This document shows positions 55,414 through 62,483 of a stretch of 64,000 nt of DNA, in pieces. Location of the stretch: positions 1 through 64,000 of the forward strand of contig CAVOGL010000024.1 of the NCBI GenBank assembly GCA_963695415.1, given 5' to 3'. Both the position numbers and the translations under genes were made by a program. Each line of letters starts with the position of its first letter. Positions within the stretch are counted from its first letter, which is position 1. This DNA comes from CAVXWV01 sp963695415. GTDB lineage: Bacteria; Chloroflexota; Anaerolineae; Anaerolineales; UBA4823. Below the pieces are notes generated by a model. That model ran no database searches. It was not told the origin of the DNA and saw only the letters and a list, made by a program, of their open reading frames with translations.

Positions 55414-56715
55414 ATGTCTAAACCTGCATCTCGACGCTGGCTTGTTGTAACCGTCTTTTTCTTCTTCATGTTGTTGCACCAATCGGATAAGTTGTTGATT
55501 GGTCCATTAACTACCCCCATAATGGAGACCTTTGGGATAGATGAAGTCCGCATGGGCGCAGTCTTCACCGGTGCACTGATTGTGGGCGCTGTCTTATATC
55601 CTCTGTGGGGCTACCTGTATGATCGTTTTTCAAGAGTGAAACTGCTTTCTCTTGCATCGCTCATTTGGGGTTCGACTACCTGGTTGAGTGCCATAGCTCC
55701 CACGTATCCGGCTTTCATGGCGACCAGGGCTTCAACAGGTGTCGATGATTCCAGCTATCCGGGCATTTTCAGCTTGATCTCGGATTATTTTGGCCCTGAG
55801 CTGCGCGGCAAAGTATATGGCTTGCTGCAATTGACCCAGCCGCTGGGCTACCTGATTGGGCTTATCGCTGCCACGATTCTGGGGGGGATGATTGGCTGGC
55901 GCGGTGTGTTTTATATTACCGGATCTCTGGGCATCGTATTGGCTGTGGTGATATTCTTTGGTGTCAAAGATGTTCCCCGCGGCAGCAGCGAGCCAGAGCT
56001 TGCCAGTATGGAAGAGATCAGTATCCACAAATTTGATCTTCAAACCGCATTGGGTTTGTTCCGTAAGCGCAGCCTGCTGCTCTTGTTCGTTCAGGGTTTT
56101 GTCGGCGTTTTTCCCTGGACAACCATCACCTACTGGATTTTCCGCTACCTGGAAACGGAGCGCAATTACGACTCCAACCAGGTGCTGCTCACAATGGCGC
56201 CGGCTGTGCTGGTTTTAGCGGGTGGTTATTTCATAGGCGGTTGGCTGGGTGATACCCTCTTCAAGCGTACCCCGCGCGGCAGGATTATTGTCTCCCTGGT
56301 CGGTGTCATCACCGGGGCTGTACTATTATTTATCACCTTCAATATCCCGATTGACCAGCCGGGATTATTCCTGGTGATGATGATCCTCACTGCGATCTTC
56401 ATTCCTTTTGCTTCTGCAAACGTCATCGCGTCGGTCTACGACATCACCTTACCCGAAGTACGTTCCACTGCCCTTGCAATCCAGTACTTTATTGAAAGCA
56501 GCGGAGCAGCTCTGGCGCCATTGATTGCTGGCTTTATCGCCCGTGAATTGTCATTAGGTACAGCAATCCTTGGGATATGCGTAACAGCCTGGTTGGTCGG
56601 TGCAGTGGTGCTCACCCTGGTCAGTTATTTTATCCCGGCAGACATCCACATCCTGCGCGGCCAGCTCCAGGATCGCGCTGCTGAAGACAGCCAGCTTCGT
56701 TCAGCGGCTTCGTAA
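55414..56715 (+). CDS. MFS transporter
   Basis: From ATG 55414 (AAGGAGG upstream) the 433 residues form a 12-helix carrier. The N-half has LLIGPLTTPIMETFGIDEVRMGAVFTGALIVG, and the MFS loop 2-3 motif reads GYLYDRFSRVKLL (D-R-x-x-R/K). Helix 4 has Arg and STGVDDSSYPG. The loop in the middle (FGVKDVPRGSSEPE) is typical of organic anion or sugar-phosphate carriers. The substrate is not determined. The GTG 55384 would add 10 residues from the duplicated repeat and is less likely. A hairpin follows the stop. Confidence 0.8.
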   Translation: MSKPASRRWLVVTVFFFFMLLHQSDKLLIGPLTTPIMETFGIDEVRMGAVFTGALIVGAVLYPLWGYLYDRFSRVKLLSLASLIWGSTTWLSAIAPTYPAFMATRASTGVDDSSYPGIFSLISDYFGPELRGKVYGLLQLTQPLGYLIGLIAATILGGMIGWRGVFYITGSLGIVLAVVIFFGVKDVPRGSSEPELASMEEISIHKFDLQTALGLFRKRSLLLLFVQGFVGVFPWTTITYWIFRYLETERNYDSNQVLLTMAPAVLVLAGGYFIGGWLGDTLFKRTPRGRIIVSLVGVITGAVLLFITFNIPIDQPGLFLVMMILTAIFIPFASANVIASVYDITLPEVRSTALAIQYFIESSGAALAPLIAGFIARELSLGTAILGICVTAWLVGAVVLTLVSYFIPADIHILRGQLQDRAAEDSQLRSAAS

Positions 56716-56740
56716 AAGTTTCCCGACCCATTTGTGTCTA

Positions 56741-56762
56741 ACGGCGCCAATCGTGGCGCCGT
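56741..56762. terminator. Hairpin between convergent MFS and plsC genes
   Basis: ACGGCGCCA and TGGCGCCGT form a 9-bp stem with the 4-base loop ATCG. No long T-tract is present, so efficiency is uncertain. Confidence 0.5.
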
Positions 56763-56775
56763 CAGGATGACGCCG

Positions 56776-57451
56776 TCAGTTGTTCCTGCCCTCCAGCAGT
56801 TCCTTCAACCGCGGGTGGTCTGCGTACACCCCTCGGTACTCAACCGGTAGCAGAACCGCAATCCGGCACATCATCTCGTCCGTATAAGCCTTAAGAGCTT
56901 CATCCCGGTTCTCGCGCGGCAGCGGTGGCAAAGTGTACGGTTTGCCCACCCAGCCGCGCACCTTCACCCGCCGCAGCCGTTTGAGTTGCTGTTTTGCAAC
57001 CCTGTCCTCCGTCCCTGCCACCGCCACAGGATAGATCGGCACCCCGGCTTTAGAAGCCAGGTAAGCGGCGCCGGATTTCCCTTCGATCAAGGCTTCCGTC
57101 TGGCTGCGCGTCCCCTCCGGAGCGACCACAAAAGCCCCGCCTTCTTTGATCCGCGCCAGTACCTGCCGCATGGCGCTGAAATCAGCGTTGTACCGGTCCA
57201 CGAAAATAGCATTGAGTTTCCGCGTCAACCAGCGTACGAAGGCGCTCTTCTGGTATTTTTCTGCCACGATCACGATGATGTCTTCTCGTTTAACCACGTG
57301 CCAGATCAATGGCACATCCAGCCTCCCGAGGTGGTTGGATGTGATGATCACCCCCCCGCTCCTGGGCAGGTTTTCCAGCCCATCCACGTCCAGGTCGATG
57401 GTCAGCATCAGTAATCAGGTTGATGAAAAAACGGATCAGCTTGTAGAGCAT
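56776..57451 (-). CDS. plsC: 1-acyl-glycerol-3-phosphate acyltransferase, 5' end frameshifted
   Basis: It transfers a fatty acyl group to the sn-2 position of lysophosphatidate. The main ORF (from 57408) has TSNHLGRLDVPLIWH (catalytic NHx4D) and VVAPEGTRS (substrate Pro-Glu-Gly-Thr-Arg). The family normally begins with a membrane helix. In another frame, from ATG 57451 with GAGG upstream, MLYKLIRFFINLI provides this helix; one extra base near 57413 (ATT A CTG ATG) separates it. The ATG at 57408 alone could give a 210-residue protein. It is 8 bp downstream of the SDR gene. Confidence 0.83.
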
Positions 57452-57459
57452 GCTCAGCC

Positions 57460-58293
57460 TCACTTTTCTGGCGGTATCTCCCATCCTTCCAGGTGCAGCT
57501 TATTTGTAACCCAGTCTGCCAGCCCGGGCAGTATTGCGTTGGTATAACACAATAACCGGGCATTAAAGGGAAGTATAACCTCCAGCTTGCGTTTTTGGAT
57601 GGCTTTGACCACTGCCTTCGCCACTGTTTCGGGCGGGATCTTCGCTGAGATAATGGGTACCCGCAGGTTCTCGATCATCTTAGTATCCACTCTTCCGGGC
57701 AGGACATTACTTACATATATGCCGCTGCCGTAGAGCTCCTGCCGCAGCACCTCGGCAAATCCAGTCAGCGCGAATTTTGCGGACACGTATGGCGCGTCCA
57801 TAGGTAGACCTTTCTTGCCATCCACGCTGGTGACGAAGACGATGTGTCCCCCGCCGTTTGCCTGCATCACCGGCAGGACTGCCTGGACGAAGTGTATCCC
57901 GGCGTAAAAATTTACATCCATGGCCCTTTCGATGTCGTTTATTGCCAGGTCTTTGATAGGGGCACGCACATATTCACCCGCGTTGGATACCAGAATATCG
58001 ATAGTGCCCCATTCCTTGATAGCGCCCTCAACGCATCTCTTGATCTGCGCCGGGTCGCTGACATCCGCAGGCAGCACCAGTGCCTCGGCCCGGATACCGG
58101 GAGCCCGGGTTCCCGGAACCCGGAATCCCGGCGCCTGGATCTGCCCCGCGATTTCTGCCAGCCTGACCTCATCCCTCGCCACCAGCACGACCCGCGCGCC
58201 GTGCCGTGCCAGCTCCAGCGCCGTCGCTGCTCCAATCCCCCGCGACGCCCCAGTAACAAGCGCCACCTTATCCTCAAAGGTGTACTTACCCAT
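57460..58293 (-). CDS. Short-chain dehydrogenase/reductase
   Basis: The 277 residues have the Rossmann motif VTGASRGIGAA, NAGEYVRA (NNAG variant), catalytic Ser (VFVTSVDGK) and YVSAK. The pattern and the plsC neighbour suggest a lipid or fatty-acid-linked reductase. Between beta-3 and the ADVSD motif there is an extra APGFRVPGTRAPGIR segment, three five-residue repeats coded by a GC-rich DNA repeat at 58090-58132. A strong RBS (GAGGAGGGGGG) precedes ATG 58293. Confidence 0.88.
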   Translation of the reverse strand: MGKYTFEDKVALVTGASRGIGAATALELARHGARVVLVARDEVRLAEIAGQIQAPGFRVPGTRAPGIRAEALVLPADVSDPAQIKRCVEGAIKEWGTIDILVSNAGEYVRAPIKDLAINDIERAMDVNFYAGIHFVQAVLPVMQANGGGHIVFVTSVDGKKGLPMDAPYVSAKFALTGFAEVLRQELYGSGIYVSNVLPGRVDTKMIENLRVPIISAKIPPETVAKAVVKAIQKRKLEVILPFNARLLCYTNAILPGLADWVTNKLHLEGWEIPPEK

Positions 58294-58393
58294 CTATTCC
58301 CCCCTCCTCTTTGTGGGAACGGCGCCATTAATGGCGGCATAAGTTATTATCACATCGTCACCCTTGTGGCACGCATAGGTCAATGTCAGCTTA

Positions 58394-59272
58394 TCACCCC
58401 TTCGTAGTAACGACTAAGTCGTTATACCCCACATCTACCAACACCATCCTTCTCCCTTGCGGTTCAAACCACAACCTCCCCTGCGGCACCCTGTTGCTGA
58501 TCACCAGGTCACCGGCATCAAACGCATTCCAGATCGTCTCAAACGGTGCTGCCCCCTCAACCCATTTTTCAACCACAATCATACCGTGCGTTGGCAGCAC
58601 AGTGAAAACCATCACCCTCGGGTCGCCCGGGTTGCGCAGCGCCTCTGAGCGCGCAAAAGCGGATTGGATCCCATACGCCTGTGCTTCCGTTGCGCAGGTC
58701 ACCGGGTAATCGTAAAAGGCAGGCTCCAGGGGTACAAACTCCACTCGTGCGGGGTTGAAAGCGGATACGCCCCGGTGACCGTGCAGCTTCGACCGGATCA
58801 CCGGAACAGTCCAATTGTCCGTAATCCCGCGCAGCTCGATCCGGGGCAGCGCCTCATCCATCAGCACCATCTCCACCGCCTCCGACGATGGCGGATCATT
58901 CCTTTTCCCCTCCACGTGGCGCAGGAGCACACCCATTCTGTCTGCTCGCAGCCCGCTGATAACCGCAAGGTCGTCCTCAGTGATCTCACTTTTCAACACT
59001 GGACGCGTGCTGCCCGTGATTGTCGTCACCAACGCCTCCAGGTGTGGATCCCAGGTGGCGAAGCATCCTTCGCTGTATTGGCTTGCGACTGATTCTGAGA
59101 TCGCCGGCACTGCCACCAGTCGGCTGATTTGCACCGGTTCTGTGAAAAAGTTGCGTTTGCCCATCTCCCTGGAAGCATGCTGCATTTCCACCGGAGTGTC
59201 CAGCGAACGCCAGATTTGTGAAGGGATCGGTTCCTGGTTGTTTGTGTGAGTGCCCATATTATGGGCACCCAT
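58394..59272 (-). CDS. Conserved protein of unknown function
   Basis: The 292-residue protein is soluble with no signal peptide or known motif. It contains GKRNFFTEPVQISRLVAVP, many strands (VFTVLPTHGMIVVEKWVEGAAPF) and RRMVLVDVGYNDLVVT at the end. The codons near the start overlap the 3' end of the unknown gene upstream and include a repeat (59248-59283). The two probably form an operon. Function unknown. Confidence 0.55.
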   Translation of the reverse strand: MGAHNMGTHTNNQEPIPSQIWRSLDTPVEMQHASREMGKRNFFTEPVQISRLVAVPAISESVASQYSEGCFATWDPHLEALVTTITGSTRPVLKSEITEDDLAVISGLRADRMGVLLRHVEGKRNDPPSSEAVEMVLMDEALPRIELRGITDNWTVPVIRSKLHGHRGVSAFNPARVEFVPLEPAFYDYPVTCATEAQAYGIQSAFARSEALRNPGDPRVMVFTVLPTHGMIVVEKWVEGAAPFETIWNAFDAGDLVISNRVPQGRLWFEPQGRRMVLVDVGYNDLVVTTKG

Positions 59273-59283
59273 GATATGGGCAC
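59248..59283. repeat. Inverted/direct repeats at overlapping gene ends
   Basis: TGCCCATA-T-TATGGGCA is a perfect 17-bp inverted repeat, followed by CCCATGATATGGGCAC, which repeats the right arm. It covers the start of one unknown gene and the end of the other. Confidence 0.6.
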
Positions 59284-59945
59284 GTCACCTCGCTCGTACT
59301 CACGTAGGTAAGTATGCGCAGGGCGACGTCTCTGTAGAATGCCCCTGCATCATCGTTGATGCTGACCGCATAGGCGCCCACCAGGTCGAAGTGGTAAACC
59401 CGCTCGGGTTTGTCTTCGCCAACCAGCAGCAGGATGTGGATGGTTTTTGCCTGCGCCTGCAGCACGCGTTCCAAAGCCAGGATTGCGCCACCGCGTTTGC
59501 CCTGTTCGTACAGGATATGGTAGGCTTCCGGCGCCAGTCCCCGGAATGCAAAATCCGCCGGGTCCGGGGGCGATTTCTCGATTGCGGTCTCAAGACGCGC
59601 CAGTGTTTGCTGGAGCCTCTGCTCATTCACATGGATGATGCAGAACACGGTAGCGGTTTTATCCAGTTTGTACCGCGCTCTGCCGGTGAACATCAAAGAC
59701 TTGCGCCAGGAAACGTCCTCATCGAACGTCGCTGAAGTCAAGAGTACTTCAGTTTGAGCCTCCGGCGTTTTCCGTACCTCGCTGCCGCGCTCAGCAAGCG
59801 TTTTCAACAGCTCATTAGCGAACTCGAGCACGATCGCTTCCGGGCTCTCTCCGGGGACGAAGCTGATGCGGATATTTTTTAACCAGTCATGGGGCTGTGG
59901 AGGAAAGTTTGCCGTTTCCGGTTTCAATTTGCCAGTGGTCCTCAA
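59259..59945 (-). CDS. Conserved protein of unknown function
   Basis: The 228-residue soluble protein has GESPEAIVLEFANELLKTLAERGSE, TFDEDVSWRKSLMFTGRARYKL and IHILLLVGEDKPERVYHFDLVGAYAVSI. No catalytic motif is recognised. The last 14 bp overlap the next unknown gene, implying coupled translation. Function unknown. Confidence 0.55.
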   Translation of the reverse strand: MRTTGKLKPETANFPPQPHDWLKNIRISFVPGESPEAIVLEFANELLKTLAERGSEVRKTPEAQTEVLLTSATFDEDVSWRKSLMFTGRARYKLDKTATVFCIIHVNEQRLQQTLARLETAIEKSPPDPADFAFRGLAPEAYHILYEQGKRGGAILALERVLQAQAKTIHILLLVGEDKPERVYHFDLVGAYAVSINDDAGAFYRDVALRILTYVSTSEVTCPYHGCP

Positions 59946-60044
59946 ACAATAATGTAATAATACCGCTAAGGATTATTTGCCTTCAGTAAACAATTTCAAT
60001 TATAAAAGATTTCTTTGGTCAATCACTGGTAGCGTGTCAACTTG

Positions 60045-60401
60045 TTAATATCTGCCAATAGTGGGGTCAACTTGCAGTGCGTAAGCCTCCAGGCCTCCTG
60101 CCAGGCTGTAAACATTTTCCCACCCCTGTTTCAAGAGCCAGCCGGTCGCCTGGGCGCTGCGGACGCCGTGATGGCATACCACGATCACATCACCTTCCTT
60201 TGCCCGTATGGACTTCGGAAGCGCTTCGATCCCCTTGGTCGCCAGCACGCTCATCGGCACCAGCACCACCCTCGCATCCTTGATCCTGGCACGCTGGAAC
60301 TCCCACTCCTCGCGCACATCCAGGATGCTGAAAGGTATATCGGCTTTTAATTTTTCGGCGAATTTTAACGGAATGATTTCAGGTACTCCAAGTAAACTCA
60401 T
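60045..60401 (-). CDS. Rhodanese-like sulfurtransferase
   Basis: The 118-residue single rhodanese domain has FSILDVREEWEFQRARI, IVVCHHGVRSAQATGWL (catalytic Cys in CHHGVRS) and NVYSLAGGLEAYALQVDP. Such domains move sulfane sulfur. TAAAAT (60413-60408) is 6 nt before ATG 60401 with no ribosome site, so a leaderless mRNA is likely. Confidence 0.9.
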   Translation of the reverse strand: MSLLGVPEIIPLKFAEKLKADIPFSILDVREEWEFQRARIKDARVVLVPMSVLATKGIEALPKSIRAKEGDVIVVCHHGVRSAQATGWLLKQGWENVYSLAGGLEAYALQVDPTIGRY

Positions 60402-60576
60402 AGAGAAATTTTACTCGATGGGTAAATTCTCTTGAAGAAAAAATTACTTTTTGGTTTGGCATTGATTTGAAATCATCTAATTCAAACCGAAACCCGTTGC
60501 AGACTGATGTTAACGGCGATATACTATAAATCAGTCCATCAAGATTTATTATGTGATCAATAGAAACAGAATAGTG

Positions 60577-62472
60577 ATGATCCTGGATTTTGGTCAAGTC
60601 TTGCTTAATCGCTACCGGGTTGATAAGTTCCTTGGTCGTGGTGGAATGGCGGATGTATATCGAGTTTGGGATAACCAAAGAATCACATGGTTAGCGATCA
60701 AGCTGTTGCATGCTGACCTGGCACAAGACCCTCATTTCATTCGCCGTTTCCGTCGTGAAGCTGATTATTTATCCCGGCTTCAACATCCAAATGTGGTTCG
60801 TTTTTATGGAATTGAACAGACTGATCAACTCGCCTTCATTGTCATGGATTATATTGAAGGGACTACTTTACAGGCTGAGATAACTCATTGGTCTGAAAGT
60901 AAGTTTTCTTCCAATAAGGTAATGAGCATCATGACACCGGTTTGCTCCGCTTTACAATATGCTCATAATGAGGGCATTGTCCATTGTGATGTAAAGCCGG
61001 CAAACATAATGCGTGATAAATTCGGAGTTTATTTATTGGCAGATTTCGGAATTTCACGCCAACTCGACTTAGCTTCAGCGACAATGTCAGGCTGGGGCTC
61101 AGCTTATTACATGTCTCCTGAACTGATAAAGGGGCAAGAACCTGTTCCAGGTACGGATATTTATGCCATGGGAGTTATACTCTACAATCTTCTCACATGT
61201 GGTGATTATCCTTTCACGGGTGAGATAGCTCCAATCTCCGGTAGCACTCGGGAAAAAATTTTGTGGGAGCATGTCAATCAGACCCCGCCAGAACTACCGA
61301 AGATTATTTCGGGTGTCCCATCTGGATTAGAAAAATGTGTACTGCGTTGCCTGGAAAAAAATCCTGGAAGACGATATGCTAATGCACATGAGCTGCTGGA
61401 AGAATTAAGGTACATCATGGATGGTGGTGCTGAAGTTAATGGGAAAAGTTTGACGGATGATTCACACGATCAAATCGCATCGCTTGAGAGAACAATTATC
61501 GAGCCGCCCGAACTTCCCAAAACATCTGGTGGTTTACAACAGCCTGAGTTGAATAAGCACACGCTCAAGAAGCACAGGTTTTGGTTTCTGATACCTTTTG
61601 CAGTAATTCTGATAATTCTGCTGGCTTACCTTTCTCTTGTAAACCCACTGTCTGGCTTTAAATCTACCTTTTTGTTCGTTGATACATCACCTTCGGTTAC
61701 CATTAAGTTTCTGGCCATGGCGACCCAAACGTCAACAATTACACCTGCTCCACCACTCCCCCCATTTTGTAGGAATTTTGGACAGGTTTGGATTTCGCCG
61801 GTGGACGGTATGCATCTCGCTTGTGTACCTTCCGGGAGCTATATGATGGGGACGGAAGAAGGGGAAGGGGATGAAACGCCAGAACACCAAGTGTACCTGG
61901 ATTCATACTGGATGGACCGGACGGAGGTAACCAACGCGCAATTTGCCCTGTTTGTTTCAGAAACTGGATACGCAAGAAGCGCTAGTTCATCGCGTGGTTG
62001 GGGGGATCACCCAGTGATTTTTGTTAACTATCAGGATGCTGCTGCGTATTGCCGGTGGGCTGGTAGGCGACTGCCGACTGAAGCCGAGTGGGAATTCGCT
62101 GCCCGTGGTGAAGAGGAAAGAGAATATCCATGGGGGGATGCAACCAGCGCCAATTGCCTCCTGGCTAATTATCAGGGATGTGAACCTAACGAGATTGTTG
62201 CTGTGGCTAGTTATGCGAATGGTGCGAGCCCGTTCGGTATATTTGACCTTGCAGGGAATGTTTGGGAATGGACAGCTGATTGGTATTCCCAAAATTACTA
62301 TGAACTCTCTCCGGCTCGTTCGCCACAAGGACCGTTAACGGGCACACATCGGGTAGTGCGCGGTGGTGCTTGGGATTCTGATAAATGGGATTTGCATTCA
62401 TGGAACCGTGTAGCACTTGATCCACGGGATGAGGCCAACAACCTGGGTTTCAGGTGTGTGGTATCTCATTAA
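60577..62472 (+). CDS. Ser/Thr protein kinase fused to a formylglycine-generating-enzyme-like domain
   Basis: From ATG 60577 the protein has 631 residues (GTG 60553 is an alternative). Residues 1-270 are a Hanks-type kinase: FLGRGGMADVY, AIKLL, HCDVKPANI (Cys in place of Arg in HRD), ADFGIS and SPELI. A membrane helix (FWFLIPFAVILIILLAYLSL) near 340-360 is followed by a sulfatase-modifying-factor (FGE) domain to the end (MGTEEGEGDE, RRLPTEAEWEFAARG, PFGIFDLAGNVWEWTADWY, RVVRGGAWD, FRCV). The FGE-like part should be outside the cell. FGE-type Cys pairs for copper are not all evident, so binding rather than catalysis is possible. The DNA is visibly more AT-rich than the flanks, a sign of transfer. 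Confidence 0.85.
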   Translation: MILDFGQVLLNRYRVDKFLGRGGMADVYRVWDNQRITWLAIKLLHADLAQDPHFIRRFRREADYLSRLQHPNVVRFYGIEQTDQLAFIVMDYIEGTTLQAEITHWSESKFSSNKVMSIMTPVCSALQYAHNEGIVHCDVKPANIMRDKFGVYLLADFGISRQLDLASATMSGWGSAYYMSPELIKGQEPVPGTDIYAMGVILYNLLTCGDYPFTGEIAPISGSTREKILWEHVNQTPPELPKIISGVPSGLEKCVLRCLEKNPGRRYANAHELLEELRYIMDGGAEVNGKSLTDDSHDQIASLERTIIEPPELPKTSGGLQQPELNKHTLKKHRFWFLIPFAVILIILLAYLSLVNPLSGFKSTFLFVDTSPSVTIKFLAMATQTSTITPAPPLPPFCRNFGQVWISPVDGMHLACVPSGSYMMGTEEGEGDETPEHQVYLDSYWMDRTEVTNAQFALFVSETGYARSASSSRGWGDHPVIFVNYQDAAAYCRWAGRRLPTEAEWEFAARGEEEREYPWGDATSANCLLANYQGCEPNEIVAVASYANGASPFGIFDLAGNVWEWTADWYSQNYYELSPARSPQGPLTGTHRVVRGGAWDSDKWDLHSWNRVALDPRDEANNLGFRCVVSH

Positions 62473-62483
62473 ATTGGATAATT

